Shown here one piece after another: positions 12,501 through 24,200 of a stretch of 64,000 nucleotides of DNA. Source of the DNA: Cornus controversa (taxonomy: Eukaryota; Streptophyta; Magnoliopsida; Cornales; Cornaceae). A program made the translations under genes and the position numbers. Numbering within the stretch: position 1 is the stretch's first letter; each line of letters begins with the position of its first letter. The notes below the pieces were generated by a model, which worked only from the letters and a program-made list of their open reading frames with translations, had not been told where the DNA came from and ran no database searches. Where the stretch lies: the NCBI GenBank assembly GCA_026545225.1, contig CM048845.1, positions 120,593,033-120,657,032 on the forward strand, in the 5' to 3' direction.

Positions 12501-15500
12501 TGGTTTGCATGTTAAAACAATTTGGATGAAAAAGGAAGATTTGGAGAAGTTTGTACCTGTTAATACTATGAGATTTATTCCTAATAGGTCTTTGGGTGCA
12601 AAATCCCATAACTGAGGTCATTAGGACTTTTATGGTCATAAACTGAGCTTATATTCATTATCTATTTTCCATTGGACCATATATTTTAGATTAGATTAGG
12701 CTTTGTTTATTTTTATTTAATAATCATGTGAATGTGGAAATCATATTTTTCTATAAAATAATGTGAATTCTCTATATTTCTACTAAGTTCACTTTGATTT
12801 GTGAATGCATGATTGGGACACTTAGTTTATCAATGAATGAAGTACTTGAGTTTATGATCTAAGCATTGATAACTAATGTGCTGTAGTTATTTCTTTTTAA
12901 AGGTGAATCTTTTGAGTCCATACAATTTGTGCATTAGTCAAACTCTAAGAGAATTGATTGAAAACTAATGTGAAGTTGACTATAGTACATTGTATGAGTA
13001 GCATTGAAGGCTTAAATGATCAATGAAAAAAATGAAATGAAAAGAATTACTGAAAATCTAAGACAAAGGAAAAGGCTACATTCGGGATTTGTTCGAAGCT
13101 ACCACTATGAGATAAATATCCAATGAGATATCTTTTAAAAGAAGTTGTTTTGAGGAAATAGCTGGCTACCCGTAAGAGTGAAAGCCACTATCTTAGAAAT
13201 TAAAAAAGAAAAAAAAATCAATGAAAAATATTTGATCATGTGTGGTTTTATTTACTTATCATCCAATGTGTTTTAGAAGATGAATTAAAGGAATTTGATT
13301 AATTTTTGATGATGTTAGATTGCACACACACACATGGATTTATTAGATGAATTTCTAAATTTTTATAAGTATTTGTTCGAAGCTACCACTATGAGATAAT
13401 CTCCAATGAGATGTCTTTTAAAAGAAGTTGTTTTGAGATAGCTGGCTACTCGTAAGAGTGAAAGCCACCATCTTAAAAATTAAAAAAGAAAAAAAAATCA
13501 ATGAAAAATATTTGATCATGTGTGGTTTTATTTACTAATCATCCAATGTGTTTTAGAAGATGAATTAAAGGAATTTGATTAATTTTTGATGATGTTGGAT
13601 TGCGCACACACACATGGATTTATTAGATGAATTTTCAAATTTTTATAAGTATTTGTGTATTGAAAATTGTGTCATGATCATGAAATTAAGTATGAATTTT
13701 GTTGGCAAGTTTATTAGTTTTAAAATTGTGCATTTGTGAATTTTCTTGAATTTTTCTTCAAATTTTAGAACTCATTATTATTTTACATGAAAAATTGATT
13801 TTAATGATTATATGATTATTATTTTATTTTCACATAAATAAAAACCCAAAAAGATTTTCCTTTTTTTTTTCCAGATTTTTAGGAATTTTTCGTGCATTTT
13901 TAGACATTTTTGTTGAAAAATTGCAAATTTGGTCAAAGTTGGTCAACAGACCAATTTCACCCAGCTAAACCGGTCCAAAACCGGTCCAAGGAACCAGCTA
14001 GACCAGTCCAGCAAGGCTCGGCCAGAGCATTTAAGTTGTGGATGTGTGCATGTGATTCATTTTGTGCTTGCATTCATCTATATGCATTTTTCTCCTCTTC
14101 TCCCTCACTTTGCCTACACACTTAGTATACCTTGTGATACTTGATCTTCATCAAATTAATTGGTATTTGTGGTTGATTTTGAGTTGAATTGGTGGAAGGG
14201 ATTGAACTTTAAAGCATTTGGGTTGATTTTGGGAGATTGAACTAACAAAGTTTGTTTGAAACTTGTGTTTTCAAAGTTTGCACTTCCAAGTGTTTGTGAA
14301 AATTCGTCAATGGCCTTCACTTTACTATTTTGCATTCCTCTAATCGTGGCAATGGCCAGTGGCTCGAGAAGACAAAAGGTTAATGTTTCTCTAACACCGG
14401 AAGGCAATATATTTTCACGGTAGATCATTTTGATGAGGAAGGAATCTTTGACAACTATAGGAGAGTCATTGGTTGTAGGCCAAAGAGGTGCGAACGGAGC
14501 TTTGATTTGGATAGCATATGGCAAGGCTATCATTTGGAGTTTGTACACTACTTTAGAAATAATGGTTGGGGTTCACTAGCTAACCTAGGCAAGGATTGTG
14601 TTCCCGACATGGTTCGCTACTTCTATAGCAATGTACTTGCTTATAGTGACAGAGAGCTATGAATGATAGTGAAATGTTTTGGGACAGAGATCAAGGTGAC
14701 TACCCAATTAATTTCTAAGGTTATTCGAGTTTCAGAGGCAGAGAATGGTATAATTTTTCCTTATATAGGTACCAAAGAGAACATTCCAAGCATGGAAGAA
14801 ATCATTAGAATATTGTGTGAACCAAATGCTCCATTGCTTGAGAATAAAATTCCAAGTGCCTACATCACTAATAATGTCTCTGCATTGAATTTGATTGTGT
14901 CCTATACTCTTGATCCTCATGATCATAAGGGTGACTTGCGATGGCATCGATGTGAGATCTTATATTACATTGTGAATGGTAATAGAATTAATGTGTCGAC
15001 TACCATTTTGAAGACTATGATTCAAGAGTCGAATGATTGTAGGCCTACGAATGCTTTGCCTTTGTGAGTTACGCAGTGCGGAAATGGTTCAGTAAATTTA
15101 GAGTAAGATGTTAATCCTTAGACCTAGAGGGGGATGTATAGGTCTTCTTGCCCAATTTTTTGTGATTAACTAATTACCCACAATAATTAATAATTAAGCA
15201 TCCAAACCAATCACAAAATAAATAAAGCAAGTAAGGAAAGTTAGAGATGACACCAGAAATTTTACGTGGAAACCCTAGGAAGGAAAAAACCACAAGGGTG
15301 AGGTAGAAGACCCCAGAGAAACCAATCTACTATCTTGAAGCAAAGTACAACAGACTCTATCCCAAACTCACACCCACTCCACTCTGATAAGAACTTGATG
15401 TGGAACGCCTCAGGCGTACTTTTGCAACTCTTGGTCCAATTGCTGCAAACTCCTGTCTAACGTCGCAATTCTTCCCATAAAGGTAGCTGAAAGAACAAAC

Positions 15501-16867
15501 TTATTATGTCTAGTTCTTTGATGGTTGAACTTGTGTAACACTCCATCAGTTTGGGGCATATGTGATATATTTGATTGGAGGTTATGTTTTTATCTCACTT
15601 AATCATGTAATAATTAGTTCTCTCTTGTTCTAATTATTCTTAATTTGTCAATTTGTTCCAAAAAGGAGTAGATGAATTATGAATATGATGAAGGGGGAGT
15701 ATGGAGTTGATTTTTATATCATTATATTTTCTTGATTAAGCTTTTACAAGTAGTGTTGTTTGCATGATGTGCAGATTTTACAGGTTTTTGGCAGACACTA
15801 CGTATGCAGTTTGAAAGCTTGCTCATGATGTCATGAGTTCTTCACTTCTTCAAGATATATTTCTTTGTAATTGGGACATATTGTAATCTGATTTTTCCAA
15901 TGGTTAGGTTATAATTGTCTAGGTTGATTTTGTCACAAAATTGCTAAAGAGGGAGATTGTGACGTATATTTTTGTAATTAGCAATCTTCTATGTCAAAAC
16001 CAAACATGATCGAGTTGTAATCTTTACTTTATATTCTTATCATTGATCATATAATTGAAGTCTCAGAATAAGCATAAAGTTTTACACAATCATGCAAGTG
16101 TTCTTCAAAAGGATGAAGCTTGAATCTTCGGAAGAAGCCATCAATAGTCTGAACAAGGATTCGATCGATTGAAGTTTCGAAATGGTTCTGAGATGGTAAA
16201 GTGGTGAGAACACATATATTTCAAACCGGGAGGTTCCGACCTTGAATAGAGGGATTTTTTAGTAAAATACTAAAATATCCAAGGTTGGACCGGTCCAGCT
16301 CAAACGACCAGTCCAAGATGTCTCGAATGCTAATTTTTGACAGACTATCGTCCAAGAGGTCTCGAGCTACGAAGAGGGGACATAATACTTGCTAAGTGTT
16401 CGTGTTTTTCCAGTTACCCTTTTAAAACGATATTGACATTAGTCGAAAATCTACAGTAGTTGGACGAAATAGTCGCAATTGTAAGCCTGAGGTGTTCCGC
16501 ATCAAGTTCTTGTCAGAGTGGAGTGGGTGTGAGTTTGGGACAAAGTCTGTTGTACTTTGCTTCGACGATAATGGATTTGCTTCTCCGGGGGTACAAAAGC
16601 CTCACCTGTGGGTTTTTTCCGATCTGAGTTTTCCACGTATATCTGGTACATTCTTTACTTTACTGCACTTTATTTTATTTACAGTAAACCTAATAACCCC
16701 CCCCCCCCCCTAGGTTTTAAATCTAACTTTTGCAGTCGCTTCCACACCGCACAACTCACAAAATTTAGATCCGAAAGAAAAGAAACTTTCTTTAACTCCT
16801 AACACACCACTTTATCCATTAATCAAATACCTCTCTCTCTACCAAACACAAGAACCAGAAAAACCAA

Positions 16868-16910
<43 letters not shown>

Positions 16911-19900
16911 GTATTTTAAATATATATATATATACACACACCTAATAAGAGAACAACAAAACCCAAAATCAAATTTAGATTAATCTATCTCTCCAGTAAT
17001 TCGATACTGATTCACTAGCTCATTTGATCAACGGTTGAAAATCCCTTAAAAATGAATTGAGAGAGAAGTTAGATTCCTAAGGCCCTGAAAATGCATGCCA
17101 TCATCATCACCATTTGACAAATCAAGCAATTGCCAGTGGCTGATTTTCAAAGACTGGAGCATGGCATCCCTCTCGACAGAGATAGCATCCCATAAGTGAC
17201 AAATCAAGCAATTGGCAGCGGCTGAATTATTAAGGTAACAGTCTTGGAGTAAACCTAATTTTTCTCTATATATAATGGAAAATAACCCAACAAAACTAGG
17301 GTATTTTTGTAATTATACATTGTCACTTAACAGAAAGTTAAAGTCAGTCAGTCAAATGTGGGTTTGCAACTTTTGAAAGCACAAGGGGGTTATTTGGTGA
17401 CGAAAATAGCACAGGAGGGTATTTTGCCACTTTTTGAAAGCACAGGGGGGTTTAATGCAATTTGGCCAAAACATAATTACAAAAAAAAAAATTTTAAATG
17501 TAAACATGTCCCCCTCCTCCCCCTAAAGTTCATTAAATAATATCAATTTGGATTCATTTAGGATTTTACTTTTTGACATCCACATTTAAAGAAAAAATCG
17601 GAAAACTAGAATATAACTCATACCCTTCTTCTTCTCCTCATTTTACCTTTTTTTTACTCTGATTCTTTTGTCCATTCATATGTATTGTTTGCAAAATTAG
17701 ATATATTTTTGTATGCATGGGTTATGAAATACTTTTTGTTCATAAATGATATTTATCTTAGTTGCTTGTCATGTTATATCTTATATATATATATATGTGT
17801 GTGTGTGATGACTAATAGTTACTTCTTATTTTGAAGATATTTTTATCTAGAAAGTTAGTTTGAGTTATTTTTCTATTAATTTTGTAGAATCTTATGATCC
17901 TTAATCCTAATCCTATGTAAAATCCCAATCTTGACAACCTTGACAAGAACACTAAGTACATAATTAAACATCAACTGAAATGAAAAAATTATACGGAGTA
18001 TAATTTTCAACACTTCACTCTGAGTTAAATATTTCCTAAAGAAGTTAAAAAGAAAAACATAAATATTTTCAGGTACCTATTATTGATGACCATAAGGTTA
18101 TTGAGTGTTTATTGGCTCAAATTTTGGTTCAATTAGTAATTAAACAAAAATCGGAACCAATAGAGACAGGAACCAATATATAAAATAAGGTCCAGTTTTG
18201 GATTTAGCCGCAACCAAATGGAGGTGAAACCATTAAAAAGGAAACTAAAAAATTATCTGGATAAATCTATAAATAATTTTCTAGTAAAGATGAGCCTGAC
18301 ATAGGTGCGCCGAGCAAACTTTCTGATCAACTTCTTTATACTCAAAAGTGCTAATACCGAAGATAATAAGTGTTTGTGCAAAACAAAAAATCAAAGGCTG
18401 GTTTTCAGTTAGGTCATTTCCTTCTGTGAGTAAGCCTGATGACTCTGAAGAATGATATTGCTCAGATCAGGAACAAATTTGATCGAAGGAAGCAGATTTT
18501 TCTTGATAAAGAATTAAAATAAAATTAATAATTATTTGGACAATGATATATATATATATATGAGATAGGTGGAAGTCTTGCTCCTTTCACTAATCATCTC
18601 AAAAAGGACCAGAACTAGTTGGATACACTATTAGGAATTAATTAGTGAAATCTTGGTCAATTGGCAATGAAAATATATGTAGCATCATCTGATAAGGATT
18701 TAGTGAAATATATGGCTTAAAGAGTTTACCCCCAAGAGCATACCATCACTTAAGGGTTCATAATATTCCATCAATTTCTCAAAAAAAATTAAAGTTTTTC
18801 CTGGTAGTATTAATGAAATTTATGTGATTGCTGAGGTGTGGACATGCTGTGCCACATGGGACATCTCCATTTAAGATTACAAGAAGATAGAGACACTCAT
18901 CTGGTACTATGTATGGCAGATAGATATCAAACGTAATAACAAAGCTTGCAACCATATAGAAAGAAAAAATATAATTACAGATAAGAAGCTGCATAAAGAC
19001 TTAGTTCAGGAATCATTTATAAAAGAGTTTAAGAATGCATATGTAAAAACCTGTCGTTTGAGGAACCGGTTCTGTTGATTTGCTTCACTCAGTTTCTTGA
19101 TAAGCTTTGTCCTTTCAGAGTCAGCAAGCAGTTCCTTCAACTGTTAAGGAATTACAAAATATTAGGTCTGATGGATTAAATATTAACCAGCTGCCCGTCC
19201 AGAATGCATATCTTGTACCGAAAGCATAAAATCAAGAAAAACTCAATTGATAAAGCTACAGTTGAATTAAGTATTATGATGCACTATAGCCATGAGGATA
19301 ACATTGCTTCACTAAGACCGTTGACAGTGGAGTTAATCAAGAATATAATGGCATGTAACATATATGTAATAAAGAAAATGCAAATGCCTGCAGAGGACAC
19401 AAATTATTTTCTCTGATGAAAAAAGCTGAAATCACATACTATACTACTTAAATTCATTTCATCTAAAAAAACAATTCCTTACGGAACAAACAATAATGCT
19501 ACATAGAAGGATGCATTACTCTATTTTGTAAGAGAGAAGTATTTGCAGCTGTCATAAGAGAAATGTGCCAGATGCAGTGTAGAAAGAAAAATCAAAGGCA
19601 ACCGATTTATTAACTTTAACAAATGGAAAGATTAGATATTCCAGTTATAATAACTAGGAAACATATGAGAAACGCCCACTACTTAAACAAGTTGATCAAT
19701 AGGTTTTAACACTTCCATGTCCCCAAGACAAACACATTTCAAATGAGAAAAAGTAAATAAAAATAGATCCAATACTAATAAATAACCTCTCCTTATTCCC
19801 ACATATGAACTACGAAAACAAAGATTTAACTATATGAATGAGCAAATTTAAATTGCTATGTTTATCTTTAACTACAGTTTTCCAAATCAATAACTAGTTC

Positions 19901-20980
19901 TGATATATTATTAACCGAATAGTTCATTGTAACAATTGCAAATTGAATGATTTTGTAACATGGGTGATTAAAATGGTGATATCTGTCCACAAGGACTTTA
20001 ATAACATATCAGCCATTTTATTAAAATTTGTTTTCATTAATGAGGGCAAGTTCTAAATATATATGTTGGGATAGTTGAGTGTGTTGCATGCATATACTAG
20101 GCTGTAAAGTATTTGCATACTGGACATCAAGATATCTGAACATCACAATATATATAATAAAGTAGAAAAAAGAAATTACATACCGAAAGAAATAACAGTT
20201 TCTTTTCACTATAATACATAAAGGTATTAATGGCAGGTGAAGAATGAGCTTACTGCATCCTTTTTCAAAGGTCGTTCTAGAAGCTCCTCAGAGAGAGCCT
20301 CAGGGGTATACTCATCATTGCTTGAGTAATCTTCTACTTGTGGTGATAAAAATTCTTCCTCCAGACTTGAAGCTGAGGAAAATGTTCTCCATGACATATA
20401 CCGCACCGAATTCTTTCCAACAGAAGCTTGATTTGGGTAACTTAACCTTTGAGATCTCATCCTCGAACTCCACGCAGCCCTATTATATGGAAGTCTATGG
20501 ATATTCTCCAAATTAAATTTTTTTGAATGCCTTGGAAACCATGCATGGTTGTCAAGACAACAGCTGTCAAAGTTGTAGTGGAATGGAAGTGAGCACAATA
20601 CAAACTATATCATATGCACTAAAATTTAAAAAGTTAAGAGTGCAAATTAAACAACCTTATAAGGTAAAATTTATACAAAAGTTGGAAATGCTGAGATGGT
20701 AGGATAATGAGTGAATCAAGTGGTAATCAACACAACTTTTATCTCTACAGATATCGAAAGTACATCATTGACAAAAAAAACTTCTCAATAGTTTAAATAT
20801 ATACATATATATATGACAAAACAAAGAAATTTGTTGTCAAACATCTGCAATAAAATCAACAGACAAAAGACTGGCATAAGTTGACGAAGTTACACTCTAA
20901 AGTAAAGACTTGACTTATTAATAAAAGAAGAAAAAAAAGGAACAACTTTACCTTGAAGTGCCTATCATATGACAATCCAT
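3521..20980 (-). CDS. PTST1: PTST1-like plastid protein (CBM48 and coiled coil)
   Basis: Eight coding exons on the minus strand: 20952-20980, 20254-20563, 19051-19140, 10411-10479, 5230-5335, 4706-4794, 3716-3828 and 3521-3623. All borders are GT-AG and the phases fit; they total 909 bases, or 302 residues plus TAG. Residues 1 to about 60 look like a plastid transit peptide. Residues about 114-230 are charged and helical, with a conserved stretch around SEANQQNRFLKRQ. A CBM48 starch-binding module ends the protein, with the aromatic residues W242 (GSFDGWS) and W280 (VDGEWQ). Known role of the family: PTST1 binds granule-bound starch synthase through its coiled coil and delivers it to starch granules for amylose synthesis. 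The start ATG has an ACCATGG context and an in-frame TAG 12 bases upstream. The match to Arabidopsis PTST1 (about 274 residues) is from memory. The introns of 8.6 and 5.1 kb are filled with transposons. I see no break in the coding sequence. Confidence 0.9.
6020..6111. repeat. Short tandem duplication in intron 4
   Basis: A unit of about 46 bases containing GCAGATTTTTAATTAGCAC followed by AAACAAATGTATC occurs twice in a row with a few differences. It lies in the intron between exons 4 and 5 of the PTST1-like gene and has no evident function. Confidence 0.7.
6705..6891. mobile_element. Short hAT-type MITE in intron 4
   Basis: A near-palindromic 187-base element with terminal inverted repeats TAGGGGTGCAA and TTGCACCCCTA. 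It is flanked by 8-base direct repeats CATATGCT (6697-6704) and CATACGCT (6892-6899), one mismatch apart, as expected for hAT insertion. The interior is GC-rich (GGGCCCAGCCCG, GGTTGGGCAGG). Confidence 0.8.
6907..7270. repeat. 182-base tandem duplication
   Basis: The segment 6907-7088, starting with 'aaaaactcataaatttga' and ending with 'catgctatagtat', is repeated almost exactly at 7089-7270. It begins just beyond the right target repeat of the MITE at 6705. It is very AT-rich and non-coding. Confidence 0.85.
7271..8952. other. Intron 4 filler, nothing recognised
   Basis: AT-rich intronic DNA. A stretch at about 8140-8470 is rich in 'gatctgaattcaaattc' and 'ggattca' words and may be an old element, but I could not find its ends. 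Confidence 0.4.
8953..9515. mobile_element. hAT-type MITE with perfect 8-base target repeat
   Basis: Terminal inverted repeats TAGGGATGGCAA and TTGCCATCCCTA enclose 563 bases. Both ends are flanked by the identical 8-mer ATCTTGAT (8945-8952 and 9516-9523), the hallmark of a hAT insertion. The two sub-ends are GC-rich (repeated AAACGGGGCGGGGACGGGG-like words) around an AT-rich core at 9120-9350. Short open frames in it do not look coding. The intact target repeat suggests a fairly recent insertion. Confidence 0.85.
11222..12640 (+). mobile_element. Broken Ty1/copia fossil: LTR end, primer site, gag
   Basis: An LTR 3' end (11222-11384, ending GCGCAACTCACA) is followed by a primer-binding site like TGGTATCAGAGC (at 11386-11398) for initiator methionine tRNA. 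Gag-like coding sequence then covers about 11457-12615. It is lysine-rich and coiled-coil-like, and contains a zinc-knuckle-like cysteine/histidine cluster (CTFCDKNRHSQHYC) and an IWMKKEDL stretch. This combination is typical of the SIRE/Maximus type of copia element (lineage from memory). The gag is broken and no pol follows. Confidence 0.6.
13091..13657. repeat. 284-base tandem duplication inside the copia fossil
   Basis: The segment 13091-13374, starting GTTCGAAGCTACCACTATGA, is repeated with few differences at 13375-13657. Both copies carry a short CA-repeat and the word CATGGATTTATTAGATGA. It is untranslated sequence between the gag remnant and the next open frame. Confidence 0.8.
14150..15067 (+). 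pseudogene. Retroelement-associated plant domain, broken
   Basis: Reading frames here include a charged segment with RSFDLDSIWQGYHLEF and WGSLANLGKDCVPDMVRYFY words (about 14440-14660), then a frame at 14663-15067. The pattern of an aromatic-rich start, a GW pair and a 'VRYFYSN' stretch is that of the plant-specific domain often found next to retroelement gag genes ('putative plant transposon protein'). It is not intact. The assignment rests on recalled sequence pattern only. Confidence 0.4.
15109..16757. repeat. LTR fragments in inverted orientation
   Basis: A copia-type LTR piece at about 15109-15410 (minus orientation) matches, as a reverse complement, the piece at about 16484-16640. Both contain the AGTGGAGTGGGTGTGAGTTTG block and a GTTTTCCACGT-type block near an LTR end. 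The right piece continues to ACCGCACAACTCACA at 16757, which matches the LTR end at 11384. The interval is thus a rearranged remnant. Confidence 0.55.
16868..16935. repeat. CT and AT microsatellite
   Basis: A (CT)n run passes directly into an (AT)n run, followed by a second short AT run and a CA pair run. Simple-sequence DNA inside the intron 3 insertion. Confidence 0.9.
17468..19050. other. Intron 3 filler, nothing recognised
   Basis: AT-rich intronic DNA between the Mutator-like element and exon 3 of the PTST1-like gene. It contains small AT/GT microsatellites at about 17782-17806 and 18545-18561, and no supported gene. Confidence 0.45.
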
Positions 20981-20992
20981 GGTAAAGACTTC

Positions 20993-22737
20993 CTACCGCC
21001 AAAACAAAAACATGGAGATCAGGAACAGCTTTTTTCACAGCAACAGCATCTAATCTAATTTAATTGTGGCAAGGACACAAAGCCACTGAATTATACAGCC
21101 CACAGAATTTGAAGATTGGGAAATCACTCATGAGTAAGTCACTGAAAAATCAAAACTGCACTTTAGTGAATAGTGCAAATAGTGAAACCAAAAGGCGTAA
21201 TCATTTTCACAAGGTGTAATCACTAAAAAATTAAATCAGCCATCAGTGTCAATTATAAATTATATACTTATCTAGTGTTTAATAAGGGAGGTGGAATGCA
21301 GTTAATATGAAGCTATTGTTAAGGAGGGTAATGCAAAGTCCATATTACAAAATTAAAAAACAGTGGGCGTGCATATATGTTTAAAGACACTATGAGTCAA
21401 AACACGGTCAAAAATGCATCTATAAGTTCATAGGTAATCTCAAGCCTTTAACACAGTCCACTCCTTTGTGAATAGTTGTACCCCTCACTATAATTATACA
21501 TGTGAATGGATCGGATTCAGCTCAGATCAAGCTTGATCCGGTCCTATAACCCAACAGATTATTCAATCCATGTTTGATTTTGTTATTAATCTGATTTCCT
21601 ATCAGACAACCCTATCCATTGTGTGATTTATTTGTTAAAAAAAATAATGTAACAAAAGATAGGCAAACAGTGATCAGATAAAAGGGAGAAAAGATGGAGA
21701 AAGCAAATAAAATATGGACAAAGTAACAAGAAGAAAATGAGATTTTTGACTCTTTGTTAAAAAAACACACACTAAAGAGTAAGAAAAAAAAGAGAGAGAA
21801 AGGGAAAGAAGAATAGAAAAAATGATTAAAAAACATTTTGATAATATGTAAATATTATATCTAATAGCATTAGATAATATGTATAGCATATTATATATTA
21901 TGTCGGATCGGGTTGACCATAATCCCTATCTGGTTTGTTTAACTTACCAATTATTGGATTCAGATCATTAACGGATTATTGGATTAAATATTTGATCCAC
22001 ATCTAAGTTATCGGAATGGATTCAGATCAAAATACAATTCATTGCCAGGTCTAACTATAATGCACTGCAATCACGTCCTCAAGCTAAAACATACACCTTC
22101 AAATATGAAGTAGAACACCCCCAATACAACTGTGCCTTTTTGTTCCGAAAGCAAAACATCATTTTATCGAAAAAAATTAAAATTTTAAACTCACTTCATG
22201 TGGAAGAATCTCAACTGCATGGAGCACTCATCAGTCAAGTCCGGGTTAAAAAAAAAAGACAACATAAAAGAAAAATGAGTGGGTGGGGGGCGACAGAGGT
22301 AGGTAACAGGAACAAAGTATCCAGTAGGGCAATAGGAAATAGGGATACCAAGTAAAGAATAAATTCAATAAACTAAAACCTCGAACGTGTAGTTTTTCAT
22401 GACCACTAATTCCAATCTTCAATCAAATGCGCCCATTAACAACGAACTAGAAATGGGTATGTTCTAAAAGTAAAATCGAAGTACAATTACTCATTTCAAT
22501 GAATTATTGTTTTTCAATGGTGTCAGAACGAGTTCGCCTAATACCAGAATCTTCAAATTGGCATTTATTCAAACACATAGAGCTCACTTGAAATTTGAAT
22601 AAGATTACAGAGCAAACAAGATCAAGAAAGTCGTCGTCGTCGTCGTCATTGTCGTCATCAACAACAACAACGATGATTGAGAGAGTATAGATTAAAGGGA
22701 TTTGGTGAGAGAAAGTAAAGAACTTACTAGGGGTCTT
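20993..22737 (-). other. Probable 5' UTR intron of the PTST1-like gene
   Basis: On the minus strand a perfect donor GTAAGT starts at 22737 and a pyrimidine-rich acceptor ending GGCGGTAG lies at 20993, twelve bases before the chosen start codon. Between them I see no coding exon. The intron holds a (GAC)n-like trinucleotide run near 22632-22650 and a 'ggatcggattcag'/'ggattcagatc' repeat segment at about 21500-22040 that looks like an old MITE. The splicing is inferred. Confidence 0.4.
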
Positions 22738-22850
22738 GAACTGCTCCAGAACCGATGTTGCCGTGTGTGTCTGTGTGGGTTGGAGAGTTCATCTGTGCAG
22801 ACAAGCAGCAATGGACACGTGTTAGGTCGGGATACTGCCACGTGGAGCTT
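22738..22850 (-). promoter_or_regulatory. Probable 5' UTR exon and promoter with two G-boxes
   Basis: Upstream of the inferred first exon (ending at 22738) lie two G-box hexamers CACGTG, at 22816-22821 (in GACACGTGTT) and 22839-22844 (in GCCACGTGGA), 23 bases apart. G-boxes bind bZIP and bHLH factors and are common in light- and abscisic-acid-responsive plant promoters. An upstream ATG at 22790-22792 opens a 21-codon frame whose TAG stop either lies at the donor or is made by joining the exon end TA to the G that follows the acceptor. The transcription start is not known. Confidence 0.4.
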
Positions 22851-22944
22851 CTGGAGTGGAAAATGGAAATTCTGAAGAAAATCACGTATATCAATGGAAA
22901 AAAAAAAACACTTGAAGAAGCTTTATTTACCATTGAAAGCCCAC

Positions 22945-24040
22945 TCTAGATCAGGGCTTAAGCTTTATTATTGTCATGTTGTTTTTGTCAACAAAAATAA
23001 ATGTGTATATACTATATAAGCTATGTTTGTAAACCCACTCATTTTATTTATTTTATATTTCCATTTTACACATGTAGAATTTTAAAATTTTAAAACTACC
23101 CCCACACTTGCCCTCAATTTTTGTATTATTGACAGATCCATATCTCTATATTTAATCCTTTTTTTTATATGCTGCACGAATCTCTTTGAGCTATTCCCTC
23201 TTTAATGAAAGATCAAAGTATGAGAAAACTTTTAAATAAAGTATCTCTGTCTACGCCTCTCTTATTGTATATGATATGTGAAAATATACAATTATACACT
23301 CAATTAAAAAATGTGAAGACCGATATTGGAAAGCGCATAATTTCTTTATTTATTTGGTTCACTTTAATTGTCAATTAATTTTTTATCTAAACTTTTGCAC
23401 ATCATGCTTTTTATGTACCATTTCTGAAATCAAATTCAAGAAAAAATAATTTTCAACAAGTAAAAATACTCAAACGCATATTTTTACCCCGACTTTGAAC
23501 TCTCGACTTCCTTTTGAAAAAACGAGAATTACGCTGTCAAGTTAAAGATTTGAAAGTTTAGAAGTCTCCTTTCCCTTATGTTTGACCCTTATCCCAAACT
23601 TTGATTGTTTACAAAATAATACTAAATGACAAACTCATGAAGTATATTAATGGGGGTATATTATATTTTAATAATTTTATTATCTGTACTTTCTTATTAA
23701 TCATTACTTTTTGAAAAATACTTACCTCAGACCATATAAAAAGAAACTTCCTTCTCTAAAGTGATGTAACATAATCAAAATACAACACATGTCTTAAAAT
23801 TAAAAATTTGCTAAAACATATTTCAACGGGATTCTCCCTCTCCCCTCTCTCTCTCTCCATACATACTAAAACTTCTCAAGTATCCTTCTATCATACAGTT
23901 TTGTAAAAGTAGACATCATAAAAAAAATGAAGAGATTTAAATAAATGGATTCTTTAGGCTCAATTAATCCATTAAAAATTGATGTGCTCGTGTATATATA
24001 CACATAAAAATATAAAAAAGATCTGAAAATATATATATAT
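22945..24040. other. Intergenic, nothing recognised
   Basis: AT-rich DNA upstream of the PTST1-like promoter. No gene or repeat border found; a short CT run lies near 23836-23860. Confidence 0.45.
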
Positions 24041-24200
24041 ATATATGTATACATGTACAGGAGATGGAGATTTGTTGGTATATATATGTATATTTGTGGA
24101 AGATGGAGATGTAGATTTGCTGGTGTATACATACATGTATATGTATATGTGTATGGGAGATGGAGATGTAGATTTGCATGTGTATATATACATATATATT
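24041..24200. repeat. Imperfect minisatellite
   Basis: About three units of roughly 45-57 bases, each with a GGAGATGGAGATGTAGATTT core followed by an alternating TATATGTA stretch. Several overlapping open frames on both strands in this stretch are by-products of the repeat. Confidence 0.75.

Larger units (their letters stand above)
11195..17467. mobile_element. Mutator-like element carrying broken LTR sequences, intron 3
   Basis: The ends are inverted repeats of about 28 bases: GGCCAAATTACATTAAACC at the left and GGTTTAATGCAATTTGGCC at the right. They are flanked by 9-base near-identical direct repeats (AAAAAATAA and AAAACATAA), the length made by Mutator-type transposases. No Mutator transposase is visible. 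Almost the whole interior is made of LTR-retroelement pieces, so either a retroelement landed inside a small non-autonomous Mutator-like element or the element captured it. It occupies most of the 8.6 kb intron between exons 3 and 4 of the PTST1-like gene. Confidence 0.65.

Noticed and set aside
20227-20598. Open frame starting MCSLPFHYNFD as the N-terminus of the PTST1-like protein
   Set aside because: Its first residues lie upstream of the acceptor TTTGACAG. The spliced start at 20980 has a better ATG context, an in-frame upstream stop and exact phase.
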